This document shows positions 1-12,336 of a stretch of 64,000 nt of DNA, in pieces. The notes below the pieces were generated by a model. It had not been told where the DNA came from, ran no database searches, and saw only the letters and a program-made list of their open reading frames with translations. The stretch is from assembly GCA_031841125.1 (NCBI GenBank), contig CM063107.1, positions 46,947,497 through 47,011,496 of the forward strand. Reading direction: 5' to 3'. The position numbers and the translations under genes were made by a program. Positions within the stretch are counted from its first letter, which is position 1; every line of letters begins with the position of its first letter. Origin of the DNA: Acanthococcus lagerstroemiae (taxonomy: Eukaryota > Arthropoda > Insecta > Hemiptera > Eriococcidae).

Positions 1-2240
1 CGTGTTTTGGCATTTTTCTTGAAAACAACTTTTTCACCCGAAGGTATGGTTTCTCATGGCGCGTCACATATACGAAAATTAAATCATTGAATTAATGAAA
101 GAGACCGCGTTTATAACCTTAAAATTACACTCATCAGAAAGGAAATTTAATGGAGAAGAAATTTTGTAACTAGCATTGTTTTGTAAAAATGAGTATTTAT
201 CGAGTTATCTTCAAATAAAGTGGGAAAAAAAACACGTTTTATTATTTATTGAAACTACAGCGCGTAGTTACATATATACAAAAATTAAATCATTGAAATA
301 ATGGAAGAGACCACCTTTATAACCTTAAAATTACACTCATCAGAAAGGAAATTTAATGCAGAAGAAATTTTGTAACTAGCATTGTTTTGTAAAAATGAGT
401 ATTTATCGAGTTATCGTCAAATAAAGTGAAAAAAAACAACAAAAAACTCGTTTTATTATTTATTGAAACTACAGCGCGTAGTTACGTATATACGAAAATT
501 AAATCATTGAATTAATGAAAGAGACCACCTTTATAACCTTAAAATTACACTCATCAGAAAGGAAATTTAATGCAGAAGAAATTTTGTAACTAGCATTGTT
601 TTGTAAAAATGAGTATTTATCGAGTTATCGTCAAATAAAGTGAAAAAAAAAACTCGTTTTATTACACTATACAACAAACTGAGATTTTTTGGAAACCGCA
701 TGAAGGAAAATAGATGATTCTTAATGTATTTTTCACGCTGAATTCAAATATGATATTAAAAATGCTGAGTTAGCTAATCATTTTTTACGTTCGCTGGGAA
801 ATTTAATAGTGTATTATGAGAAATTGTTCTATTTTATGTGGCGACACTGATGTTGTATGTATTAAACTGATATCACCGATAAGCTTCAACTTTGACGGGA
901 GAGAAAACTTTCGTGTTGTTCTCTGTCCCTCTGTGTTCTGTAAGTATTATTCCAATTTAACAAAGAGCGTTGTGATTATCATGAATATTCGGGCATTGAA
1001 CACATATTCATCAAATTTATTGTCGGAACACATTTATCTAGTTCACTTACATTTCGTAAAAGAAACAATAAACTGTAATACCGGAATGAAAAGGCGTTAT
1101 TTTTTCACTGAAGAGATCGCCTTCCTCAAAACTGTTGTTCCATCACTTCATCGTTCATGATAAAATCTTAGAATCAGTTGAAACTGTTTAGATCGTTCCG
1201 ATATCAAAACGTCAAAACACCTTCACACGCATCTCTGTGTTGGCGAGTTTGTTTTGTGATACATGCAGTGCGGCCACATTAACTAATATTTCTAACACGA
1301 GAGGGAAATTACGGGAAATAATTGAGAATGAATTTACGAGAAAAGGAGAGCTAATTAAGAAAAACAAAAAACGGCATTGAATTCAGCGTGAAAAATACTT
1401 CTAGAATCGGCTACTCTCGTTCTTGCGGTTTTTTGGCTGTTGGGTAGTGTTATTTATTGAAACTACAGCGCGTAGTTACGTATATACGAAAATTAAATCA
1501 TTGAATTAATGAAAGAGACCGCGTTTATAACCTTAAAATTACATTCATCAGAAACGAAATTTAATGGAGAAGAAATTTTGTAACTTCCATTTTCTTGTAA
1601 AAATGAGTATTTATCAAGTTATCTTCAAATAAAGTTAAAAAAACAACAAAAAATGTGTTTTATTATTTATTGAAACTACAGCGCGTAATTATATACGAAA
1701 ATTAAATCATTGAATTAATGAAAGAGACCGCGTTTAAAACCATAAACTTACATTCATCAGAAAGGAAATTTAATGGAGAAGAAATTTTGTAACTTCCATT
1801 TTCTTGTAAAAATGAGTATTTATCAAGTTATCTTCAAATAAAGTTAAAAAAACAACAAAAAATTGTTTTTTATTATTTATTGAAACTACAGCGCGTAATT
1901 ATATACGAAAATTAAATCATTGAATTAATGAAAGAGACCGCGTTTAAAACCATAAACTTACATTCATCAGACAGGAAATTTAATGAAGAAGAAATTTTGT
2001 AACTTGCATTTTCTTGTAAAAATGAGTATTTATCAAGTTATCTTCAAATAAAGTGGGGAAAAAACGCGTTTTATTACTTATTGAAACTACAGCGCGTAAT
2101 TATAAACGAAAATTAAATCATTGAAATAATGAAAGAGATCGCGTTTATATCCTTAAAATTACACTCATCAGAAAGTAAATTTAATGGAGAAGAAATTTCG
2201 TAACTAGCATTGTTTTGTAAAAATGAGTATTTACCGAGTG
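1..2240. repeat. Tandem satellite, about 210-bp unit
   Basis: About seven copies of a roughly 205-215 bp AT-rich unit in direct orientation. Landmarks in each copy are GAAACTACAGCGCGTA near its start and CAGAAAGGAAATTTAATG in its middle. Copies begin near 236, 448, 1453, 1656, 1869 and 2070; the first and last are partial. The array is split at 665-1449 by a CACTA-like element. Units differ by substitutions and by A-run length. Short open frames inside are not coding. Confidence 0.9.
665..1449. mobile_element. CACTA-like non-autonomous DNA transposon, copy 1
   Basis: A 785-bp element beginning CACTATACAACA and ending TGTTGGGTAGTG (imperfect terminal inverted repeats), flanked on both sides by TTA (662-664 and 1450-1452). 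Removing the element and one TTA restores the satellite string TTTTATTATTTATTGAAAC seen in neighbouring units, so the boundaries are secure. A second copy, about 790 bp, lies at 45004-45793. No transposase is encoded. The CACTA ends and 3-bp duplication fit the EnSpm/CACTA group; the TWA target is also that of PIF/Harbinger, so the superfamily is not certain. Confidence 0.85.
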
Positions 2241-3059
2241 AGAGGTCAAATCGCTTATTTTCAGCTGCCTTTTCTTCAGAAATAATCGAGGAGAAGGAAC
2301 CGAAGCACTGCACAGCTGTTCGAAATTTGAAAAATGTGAGTGAAATTGGAGAATGACATTCTGCTCGCGCTTCTTAGACCTCGGATCACTGTGCAATATT
2401 TCGCTTCGTTCACATTGGTCAATCCTTGGGGAAAACACAAATGAATATGTTCGCTTTTGTCAGGGTCATTTCAATTTTATTTAGATTTGCTTAAAAATGA
2501 AAATTCTCCCAATTTCTTTATCGCAAAACTGTTTTATTTTTAAGCCCTTTTTGATTTTGAAACTACTTACTGTCGAGCGACCTAGCATAGCTCTGTATCC
2601 TCGTGCCCGTACGGGAAATGGAATACAAAGATGGTAGTTTACGAGCCCTCATGCCCTGTCCCCTCCGCTACAAACTCGTATTCTGATTTAGAATGAAAAC
2701 TCAGATATTTTATTCGCGTTTTGAAGGACTCATTTTACATTTCATGTCATGTTGGAGGGAATAGGTGGAATTGGCAGCAAATGGAACTAGCCGATGTTAT
2801 TTTGATGCATATTTATGTCTTCTGTATATCAGCCTATCTCGTTAGAATTCGGGGTGCTCTCCCTACTCTGCAAATGATAGCGCATTAGAAAGGTACTACA
2901 CAGGTAGGATGTGTAGCAAAAAATAGGCACACCTCGAGCAACCCTTCAACCCTTCCGAGTGCTTTTTTTGTATCGTATAATGAAACTGAATATTTTAACG
3001 TTCGTTTGTACAGCGAAATTTCTCGGTTCGATTAATTCTAAGCTCTGCGTAATTTACAG
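2241..3059. other. Non-coding stretch ending in a splice acceptor
   Basis: No convincing coding sequence or repeat family. It ends in a splice acceptor (AATTTACAG, AG at 3058-3059) directly before the homeodomain exon, so it is most likely the 3' part of the last Rx intron, into which the upstream satellite array has expanded. Confidence 0.6.
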
Positions 3060-3461
3060 GTTTGGTTTCAAAACCGGCGCGCGAAATGGCGCCGCCAAGA
3101 GAAGATGGAGGCGGCCCGTCTCGGCATCAGCGAATACCACCATGGCGTGAACTCTCTGAGTCGAGTCCCCGGAGCCGGCCTCTCATTACCCATGGATCCG
3201 TGGCTGACCCCGCCGCTTCTGTCGGCGCTACCTGGTTTCCTATCGCATCCGCAGACCGGATATCCCAGCTATCTGACGCCTCCGGTTGTGGCCAGCGTCA
3301 TGGATACCGTCAACAGCATGACCGTGCGAAATACCTCGCCCACGACAAGTTTACCCTCGCCCACGACAACCGTGGACTCGCAATCTACATCTATAGCCGC
3401 GCTCAGACTAAAGGCCAAAGAACACGTGGACTCGATCACCAAAGGACTGCACATGGTCTAA
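3060..3461 (+). CDS. Rx: Terminal exon of an Rx-like (retinal homeobox) transcription factor
   Basis: The exon opens directly after a splice acceptor and encodes 133 residues to a TAA at 3459-3461. The first residues, VWFQNRRAKWRRQEKME, are the end of recognition helix 3 of a paired-type homeodomain, and the intron sits just before VWFQNRR, a common position in this class. Next comes a Pro/Leu-rich stretch including LPGFLSHPQTGYPSYLTPP, which I recognise as Rx-like, then a Ser/Thr-rich linker and a C-terminal OAR motif (SIAALRLKAKEH). Rx proteins are nuclear factors of anterior head, brain and eye-field development. The rest of the homeodomain and the N-terminus lie left of the window. Two other open frames overlap here, but only this frame carries homeodomain and OAR sequence. 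Another OAR-bearing paired-class gene (Arx, Otp) is possible but less likely. Confidence 0.85.
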   Translation, partial: VWFQNRRAKWRRQEKMEAARLGISEYHHGVNSLSRVPGAGLSLPMDPWLTPPLLSALPGFLSHPQTGYPSYLTPPVVASVMDTVNSMTVRNTSPTTSLPSPTTTVDSQSTSIAALRLKAKEHVDSITKGLHMV

Positions 3462-3870
3462 TCGACGCCTCGTTCTTTTCACCGAAGTGCAATAGAAATT
3501 GTATAAAAATACGTGTAAAGGAATGTAACATATAATTCATTTTTTTGTAAATTTGAAAATCGCTGGAAGATGTAGAAAAAGGTTTGTACATTTTATGGAT
3601 ATATTGCCTGTATCGCGACTGCCTGTTAATCCTGCCATTAGAATGTATAAAAAAGAGTGGCGAGACCTGCGCTTTTTTGTTCTTTTTTTGTTTGTTTCGT
3701 TTTCGATATAAGTATAGTAAGTCATGTACTCTACCAAATTTGTTATACGCTGTTACCTATGTCATTTTACGAATAGTTGTGACCCGCAGCAACGTGATGA
3801 TCAGTATTAACTTTCAGCTCATTTTGTTAAACGAGTTTATCGATAATCGAAATAAATTAATCTGACGGAG
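3462..3870 (+). other. 3' untranslated region of the Rx-like gene with AATAAA signal
   Basis: AT-rich sequence after the stop codon. A canonical AATAAA polyadenylation hexamer lies at 3851-3856, about 390 bp downstream of the stop. Open frames here are short and lack features. The next 600 bp (3871-4475) show no gene or repeat that I can recognise. Confidence 0.5.
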
Positions 3871-4849
3871 TCCTCATTCATCACATGGCTGCGAGTTACT
3901 ATCGAATTTAGAGGACGATATGTGTATAGTAATCCTTACAACGTCGATTAGATTTCAAAAGCTGTCCAATTTATTGATTATGTTTTGAACGTGTAAATAT
4001 ACATTCTCCATAATGAAATCTAATTTAAATTCGAGGCGATATGGTTTTTAAAGAATTTCCAGCTTTTGCGGCCTATTCTGTTCCGAGAGGGCTACGTGCT
4101 CGTCGTCGATGCGGTTAAATCATAAGACGCTGGAGGAAAGGCCCTTCCTTGAATACATTTCTCAAGTGGCAAAATCAAATCTTAGAATTTGGAATTCTAA
4201 TTTGTAAAACAGGAGGATATATGGAATCTTACACAGTCGAGGGTAAATTAAGACCAAAATGGTGAAAATACAAATCGGCAATAACTGAGGAAATACTTGA
4301 TGAACATAACAAGCCACTGTATTAGTTCGCTGAATACGGTTTCTGTTTCACCAATGGATCCAAAACACCCGACAGAGAGCTGCGGGAGCTTACCTAATTG
4401 ACACGACGCTCACTGTATGCAGTCGAATAGAAACATGACGAGGAAAATTTTTTCTCCCTAGAAAGGACATAATATAGGTATAATAGTATGGAGAAATTTT
4501 CAAAATTTTAAAAAATCAAAAATTTTGAGTTAATGACTGTTCTTTACCCAATTTCTTACGCTGAGTTCAAATTGGTTGTTCAGATTTGGTGGCGATGCTC
4601 CATTCCCGAGATACGCTTGAAAATGTTGGTGAAGTTGGTCAAAACAAAAAATGCTTATAGCTCAATTTTGACGAGGGATTTGAATTTGTCTAAAAAAATT
4701 GAGTAATTGGCACAGGAGCCGACATATTTTTGCCCCCCCCCCCACAAAAAAAATGATGTGTGTATGGACGAATTTTCAAAATTAGAAAAAAATTAAAAAT
4801 CTTGAATTAACGACTATTTTTTACTCAATTTTTCACGCTGAGTTCAGAT

Positions 4850-5482
4850 TCACTGCTGGGGGCAAGTTGGTGTCAAAATGTGGGAAATGAAAAATTAGCA
4901 CTTCTTTGCTGTAGATTTCTTGAAACATTTTCTCCGTTTTTCTCTATCTCTCACCGTTCTCGAGATATTCGCAATTTTCCGGGAAATTTTAGACTTTTTC
5001 TCAAACCTTACGAAAAATTTGTGTAAAACTACCAATTTCGAAGATGGATGTTACTTAAGTTGCATAACGCACTACTCGCAGGAAAAATTTTTTAATTTGA
5101 AAAAAATGAGTTGTGCCTACCAGTAGCAAGGTATGCAACTCATAGAACATGCAAATTCGAAATTGGTTCTTTTTAAACCGTTTTTTCGAAACCGGGGAGA
5201 AAAAATCAAAAATTTCCCGGAAAATTGCGAATATCTCGAGAACGGTGAGAGATAGAGAAAAACGGAGAAAATTTTTCAAGAAATCTAAGACAAAGAAGTG
5301 CTGATTTTTCATTTCCTACATTTTGACATCAACTTGCCCCCGGCCCCTCGGGGCTTCTCTTGGGGGGGCACTCCAAATGAAGAGGATTTGTATAGAACAC
5401 ATATTTGTACTACTTAGTAAATGGTACCTGCTGCCAGCATAACCCGTAGCCCCTCGCAGCTTCTTTTGGGGAGGTGCTGCAC
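4850..5482. repeat. Palindromic repeat, copy A
   Basis: A foldback unit. The left half has GGGGGCAAGTTGGTGTCAAA and TCACCGTTCTCGAGATATTC; the right half carries their complements, ending CAACTTGCCCCCGGCCCCT. The spacer is about 60 bp. The unit and about 130 bp of right flank recur in direct orientation at 6142-6775. Confidence 0.85.
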
Positions 5483-6141
5483 CTAAACACGATTTTTATG
5501 CAGTATACATTTGTACAGATTAATTATTGGTACCCTCTGTGGATAGCAATGATATCAATAAGCTCTCAGCCCCTTAGAACTTCTCCTAGAAATAGCTGTA
5601 CCTGGATATAACTTGTATAGAGGAACCAGTCCTGCAAAGTGATTATTTTTTAACGCTGTGAACAGATCTAACTTCATTTCCAGATGCTGATCCAGTAAGC
5701 AATTCAGGGAGCAGCAACAAAATGTTTGTAAATATTATGAAACAGTTCCGTTCATTTTTCTGGAAGCGGGGTCCCCAATCAATGGTTCTTGAGCCAAGAT
5801 GGAGGCGTGGGTGGGAGGGAGGGAGGGATATTGTAACAAGCATGCAAATTGTTGCGTTCAGTACTGTGCTACCCGCCTTGCCCCTGCCCCTTGAGGGTTT
5901 CCTTAGTGTGATTCTAATGATGAAATTTATTTAATAGTTAGCTCGGGGGATACAAAAATCAAAGATGAAGTGTGCCGAACGTTTTCATCCGCAACACCTC
6001 CCTGACAGAGGCTACAAGGGGCTGGGGGCATGTCAATATTATACCTGCCTGCCTGCAGCGAGTACTATTAGTACAAATATGTCTTCTACACAAATAATTT
6101 CCATCTCAAGTACCCCCCCCCCCCCCACGAGAAGCCCGAAG

Positions 6142-6775
6142 GGGCTGGGGGCAAGTTGGTGTCAAAATGTGGGAAATGAAAAATCAGCACTTCTTTGACT
6201 TATTTGACTTAGATTTCTTGAAAAATTTTCTCCGTTTTTCTCTATCTCTCACCGTTCTCGAGATATTCGCAATTTTCCGGGAAATTTTGGACTTTTTCTC
6301 AAACCTTACGAAAAATTTGTGTAAAACTACCAATTTCGAAGATGGATGTTACTTAAGTTGCATAACGCACTACTCGCAGGAAAAATTTTTTAATTTGAAA
6401 AAAATGAGTTGTGCCTACCAGTAGCAAGGTATGCAACTCATAGAACATGCAAATTCGAAATTGGTTCTTTTTAAACCGTTTTTTCGAAACCAGGGAGAAA
6501 AAATCAAAAATTTCCCGGAAAATTGCGAATATCTCGAGAACGGTGAGAGATAGAGAAAAACGGAGAAAATTTTTCAAGAAATCTAAGACAAAGAAGTGCT
6601 GATTTTTCATTTCTTACATTTTGACATCAACTTGCCCCCGACCCCTCGGGGCTTCTCTTGGGGGGGCACTCCAAATGAAGAGGATTTGTATAGAACACAT
6701 ATTTGTACTACTTAGTAAATGGTACCTGCTGCCAGCATAACCCGTAGCCCCTCGCAGCTTCTTTTGGGGAGGTGC
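6142..6775. repeat. Palindromic repeat, copy B (direct duplicate of copy A)
   Basis: Nearly identical to 4850-5482 over about 630 bp; one difference is a short insertion after CAGCACTTCTTTGACTTA. The flank at 6061-6140 is itself an inverted match to the sequence right of the palindrome, so inversion extends over about 5960-6790. Confidence 0.85.
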
Positions 6776-6779
6776 TGCA

Positions 6780-7310
6780 CATAAACGCGAATAATTTTGG
6801 AACGGAGGCAGTTAAAGCAGTGTGGTTTGGAATTCTGGATAGAGGAGTGAATTTCAAATGAAACGTTTTTTTCACTTTTCCTCTAGCATTCTCCAATCCA
6901 AAGTTTTTCGCCTTTTACCAGTTCGCCCCAGGGAATTTGCAATCTCGCGAATGCATATTGGTGCAAATTGTATTGGTTTTTCGAGACGAATTCGAATCCG
7001 TTGTCAAAATTGAGCTAGAGTCAATTTTTTTTTCATTTTGACCGTATTTTTGAGTATATTTCGGCAATTTTGCCACATTTTCAAAAATGTAGTGACGCCA
7101 TAAACTCGTTGCATCTGCAATACATTTCGCACCAATATGCATTTGCGAGATTGCGAATTTCCTTTGGCGAACCGGTAAAAGGCGAAAATCTTTGGATGGG
7201 AAACTGCTAGGGGAAAACTGAAAAAGACATTTTATTCGAAATTTTCTCCTCTATCCAGAATTTCACACCGCACTGCTCTAACTGCCTCCGTTCCAAAATT
7301 ATTCGCGAAT
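6780..7310. repeat. Inverted repeat with NATTCGCGAATT-type ends
   Basis: The left arm starts GCGAATAATTTTGGAACGGA and the right arm ends with its complement near 7300. Inner arms carry GAATGCATATTGGTGCAAAT and its complement. A further inverted pair follows at about 7340-7385 and 7700-7770 (GGTTGGAATTATGTGCGATG). Confidence 0.75.
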
Positions 7311-7859
7311 TGTCGGTTCGCCCCAGAAAAATAGAAGGTACAATGGGTTGGAATTATGTGCGATGTGTGGCATATGCAACGTGTCGAAGGGGCTAACAAA
7401 ATTTTTTTTCAATTTAGTGTTTCTCGGCAACGGTGCGCCGCCGCCAAATTTGAACTCCACATTCGGACGCAGCGTGAGAAACTGAGTACCAAACAGTCTT
7501 TAATTCATAATTTTCGATTTTGAAAATTTTGAAAATTTCTCTAAACTATACATCGTGTCTTTTGTGGGCCGAAAAAATTTCCGGAGAGCTTCGGCGTCGG
7601 CGTTGGCGCTGATTCCTCACTCAGTTTTTCGAAACGAATTTGAATGCGTTGTCAAAATTGAGCTACAGTCAATTTTTGACCAATTTTGGCCACATTTTCG
7701 AATGCGCCTTCGACACGTTGCATATGCCACACATCGCACATAATTCCAACCCATTAAACCTTCTATCGCCCCAAGAAATTCGCAATCTCGCAAATGCATA
7801 TTGGTGCGAATTGTATTACAGATCCAACGAGTTTAAGGCGTCACTACATTTTTAAAAAG

Positions 7860-8640
7860 TTGGCGAAATTGCCGAAATACCCAAATGTACCGCTAATATC
7901 ACAAAATGTACCTCCTCCACATGTGAAGGGGGAACAAAAGTACTTTGTTGGGGCCAGTGTAACGAAAGCCCCCCCCCCCCTCCAATTTGTCTGATTTTGT
8001 CAAATTTGGTTCGAATGAAATGTACCCGAAGTGTACCAAAATGTACCACCAATTATCTGAAATGTACCCTTTTTATAGCCGTAGGGGGAGGATTAAATTT
8101 GGTGGGGCTGTGCTAACGTTAGCCCCCTATTCGTTCCACTTTCACCGAATTTGTGCAGAACATTACCACAGCCCCACCAAATTTAATCCTCCCCCTGCAG
8201 CTATAAAGGAGGTACATTTCAAATAATTGATGGTAAATTTCGGTAAATTTCGAGAACACTTCATTCGAACCAGATTTGACGAAATCAGACAAATTGGGGG
8301 AGTTCCCGTTACCTTGGCCCCACCAAAGTACTTGTGGTCCCCCTTCGCAAGAGGAGGAGGTACATTTTGTAACATTAGCGGTACATTTGGGTACATTTCG
8401 GGTATATTTCCCCTACCCCAAAATCGGGTCCAAAATCAAATTTGGGGGGCCAGGATAATGGACCTGGTAACGGGAGCCCCCAATTTGTCTGATTTCGTCA
8501 AATTTGGTTCGAATGAAATGTACCCGACATGTACCGAAATGTACCCCCAATTATCTGAAATGTACCTCCTTTATAGCCGCGGGGGGAAGGATTCAATTTA
8601 ATTTGGTGTTGCTGTGGTACCGTTAGCCCCCCCCCCCCCC
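7860..8640. repeat. Inverted and then direct repeat rich in AAATGTACC
   Basis: Arms at about 7875-8105 and 8160-8400 are inverted copies; a third copy in the first orientation is at 8460-8600. Landmarks are AAATTTGGTTCGAATGAAAT, many AAATGTACC boxes and C-runs of 9-13. Confidence 0.75.
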
Positions 8641-9352
8641 CGATTTGTTCCAATTAATATACATTTTTGAAATTCACATTCTACTGTGGGGGAGGAGGGG
8701 AGGATGGAAAAACGCGAATAACTTTGGCCTGGAAACAGCTGAAGCAAGACGGCTTGATAGTATGATGAGAGAAGATCATTCCGGACTAAACTAAGGTAAT
8801 AAAAAGTTAGAACGTCTCTTGCGACAGGCTAAATTTTCTCAGTATTTGGAGAGTTTTAGCTTTGGCCCTAGTGCTAATTCAAATTGAGTTAGGGTCATTC
8901 TTAGACCAATTTCACCAATGATGCCGAGTATATCCCGTGAACGGAGCGTAGCAACCAAATTTGAACAGTGAATTTGAACTCAGCGTGAAAAATTGAGTAA
9001 AAAACAGTCGTTAATTCAAGATTTTTAATTTTTTTCTAATTTTGAAAATTCGTACATACACACATCATGTTGTTTTTTTTGGAGGGGGGGGGGCGAAAAT
9101 ATGTCGGCTCCTGTGCCAATTACTCAATTTTTTTAGACAAATTCAAATCCCTCATCAAAATTGAGCAATAAGCATTTTTTATTTTGACCAACTTCACCAA
9201 CACTTTCAAGCGTATCTCGGGAACGGTGCGTCGACACCAAATCTGAACAACCAATTTGAACTCAGCGTAGGAAATTGGGTAAAGAACAGTCATTAACTCA
9301 AAATTTTTGATTTTTGAAAATTTAGAAAATTTCTCCATACTATTATTATACA

Positions 9353-10060
9353 TTATGTCCTTTTTAGGGAGAAAAAATTTTCAGAGACCTTCGGCGTCAG
9401 CTCTGCTGTCTAATTATTCAATTTTTCCAGACGAATTCAAATCCGTCGTCAAAACTGAGGTAGAGTTATTTTTTAACAATTTTTACCAACATTTTCGAGC
9501 GTATCTCGGGAACGGAGTGTCGCCGCCAAATTTGATCAACGAATTTGAACTCACCGTAAAAAGTCGAATGGAAATCAGTCATTAATTTAACTTTTTCATT
9601 TTTGAGATTTGGAAAATTGTTCCATCAGGTCTTTTTTGAGGCGTAAAATTTTTTGGAGAGCCTCAGCGTCGGCTCTGGTGCTAATATTACTCAATTTTTC
9701 GAGACACAGGTCATTTGGACAAATCTGTTATTTCACCTAAAATATCTCATTTTCTCAAGAACCACTGGAGATAGAGGAAAACTGAGAAAGTTTTGCTTTT
9801 CGCAAGAGGAGTTCTAACGTTTTGTTAGCTTCATTTTGTCCGAAATGGTCTCCTCGCACCAAATTTTCAAACTGTTTTTCTAGCTAACTCTATTCCCAAG
9901 TTATTCGCGTTTTTCCACTTTTCCTGAGAAAATGAGGAATTTCGAACGTGTATATTGGTGTGTCTTATATTGGATATTCAACGCGTTGAAGGCGTTATCA
10001 AATTTTTCAGAAATTTGCAGAAGTGTAGACGACAATTGGGATTACTAACAGAGTTTAAAT
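9353..10060. repeat. Tail of related degenerate repeats
   Basis: Two to three degenerate, same-orientation relatives of the foldback right arm, recognisable by CGTATCTCGGGAACGG and TTCGGCGTCGGC-like boxes near 9370, 9500 and 9660. Similar boxes occur at 7570-7610. Confidence 0.55.
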
Positions 10061-12336
10061 CCATTTAAACTGTCCTATTGGGAGTATTGGAGCTGCTGAA
10101 CAACATCTACAACGTCCTGAGGTCTTACTTTTCCATTTCAAAGCGCGCCACAGATTGGCTATCAGCCGCTGTATTTGTGATTTCGTGTTTTTCAGCACCC
10201 GTGGGACAACATATCCCATCAAACAATCCCACTGGTGGGACACATTATTCCATCCACTAAGAGGAGAGGGGTTAAGAAATCCATTTTAATGAGTTTTGTT
10301 TTCTTGAAGGCATACTGAACAAGTTTCACTACGGATTTGCTTCCAAATAAAACTTTCTCTGTTCTTAAAACTTTTTAGGACTATTGAACATGTTTTTGTT
10401 ATTCTAAGGATCATCGAAATTAGTTTCAATATTATTCCTCGCTTAACTGAGATTCTTGAAGACTATTCCCGACATTAATAGGACTAATTGAGACTTTTTC
10501 ATACTTATTCAAGGTCCTTTGAAAATTATATCCAGGACGGGTTTAAGATTCTTCGAGATTCATTAAGAATTTTCCAATCCTGCTCTAAATTTCTCAATAC
10601 TTCTTCAGGACTTTTGCAAGCATGACACTTTTATACATCTCCCTCTCTCCTTGGAACCGGAAAAAAATTTTAAATATTCATTTTACAACTCATCTCGGCA
10701 AGTCTCAAAGTGTATTGTAAAAGTTTGTGGAGAGCGTCGAGGAAGTAATAATCATAAATCCGGAAAGGTTTTACGAATAATCTCAACAATTCTGGGAGGG
10801 TCATAAAGGGTAATATAATCTGAAAAACATTCAAAGATGTGTGGGTATATATTCCCATTTTCCTCCCTCTCATTGGGTAGAGTCTGAAAATCTTGAACAA
10901 GTATGAAAAAGTCTTAGAAATGACTTAGAAGAATTCCGGAAGAGTCTTGAAGAATAAAATACGCCTGAAAGAATAAAAAAAAGTTATATGTATGTCTCCA
11001 CCCCCCCCCCCTCCAAACCATGAAAAAATTACAAAATACCAATTTTATTGCTTATAGCTCGGATGAACCTCAAAAAAGTCTTTGTACAGTTAGGGATTAT
11101 TATCTTAAATCTGAAATGTTTAATTTAATTTTTTATTTTAAATTATTAATAATTAATTTAATAAATTTTTTTTAAAAAAATATATGATTTAAAAATTTTT
11201 ATTTTAAAAAAAAAATATTATATTATCTTTAAATTTAATTTTTTTGGAAGACTTTCTGAGTAAAATAAGTTTGAGAGAATTTTAAAGAAGTATTGAGATA
11301 GATCTGTCTTTCTCTGTGCTGAGAAAAAAGTTGAAAATTACTCAATTTTACGACTCAAATCGCTGAAAAAATTTACTTGTTCCACTCACAACTATACTCG
11401 TAATCTCACTTACTATAAAAAGTTTTTTTTTTAACTTATAAATTTATAAACTAACCCCCGCCCCATCAAAATTTTTCTATTTACGCTATTGCCCCGAGCC
11501 ACTTGGAGTTTTAGGCTTTTGAAGTTAAAGTACCGTCTATTAATTAGGTGCGCCAAACCGATAATATTATTCTACTTGACGGACAGGTAGTATCCTGAAA
11601 ATCCGAGCGCGATTTGATAAAGTTAACGGTTTTCTCATTTTATGAAAACATACATCCACTTTCGAATGTCAAAAATCCACAAACACAAAAATGGAATTAT
11701 AAGAAAACTTAATCCACCGCATCTAAATTCTCATACAGAAGACGCAACAATTGTTTTCCCAAAAATTTTCAGCTTTTATGCTGAGTCAATAAAATGTCGC
11801 TGATTGTTTTTACTTTCAGAATAAGGAAATTAAAACGTGCAGAAAATGTTTAAAAAATGGTGAACGTTATTTTTCAATTTTTTTTGGGTGGGGGGGGGGG
11901 ATGGAACGGAAAACTGAGAAAAATGACAATCACGATAAAAAGTTATTTTATCAACTTTCTCGAATCAAGAGGGAGTAGCAGCTGGATATTAATTTCTACG
12001 GTAGTGGCCTGGATGACTGATTTTCTCTGTGCATTTTAGATCCCATGCTACCTCTGGTATCCGGCGACTTAAATGCATTGTAGAAAAGAAGATGTACTTA
12101 TTCTTCGATTTAGAAGATGTAGATTGTATGATGAGGCCGCAATCTGAATTAGTATCTCGCCGAAAAATGATCGGCAGTGGAGAAACTGTTTCTTAATTTA
12201 CTTGAATCACGACTAGCGGTCATGTACATGTGAGAAAATGTAGTACTTGTATTCACTGCACCGTGGAGATTTATTGCCGTCATTGTAGACACTCGACTCA
12301 GCTCGATAGGATCATCACAACTCAATCGGAAGGGGA
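10061..12336. other. Non-coding stretch, no recognisable gene
   Basis: I see no credible gene. From about 10290 to 10960 there are loosely periodic phrases of the AAGACTATT/GAGATTCTT kind. A nearly pure A/T block lies at 11115-11245. Confidence 0.5.

Larger units (their letters stand above)
4476..9352. repeat. Large nested foldback cluster
   Basis: The outer arms, about 4476-4855 and 8966-9352, are inverted copies of each other: the left arm carries GCTCAATTTTGACGAGGGAT and the right arm its complement with few differences. Between them are further inverted repeats described separately. No protein-coding frame is credible; open frames such as those near 5055-5312 and 6167-6610 are the two strands of one palindrome. 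Poly-C/G runs of 9-15 occur at several arm junctions. The structure resembles Foldback-type elements inserted into one another. Confidence 0.75.

Noticed and set aside
3062..3535. 157-codon frame over the Rx-like exon
   Set aside because: Wrong frame: only the frame beginning at 3060 gives the homeodomain helix and OAR motif.
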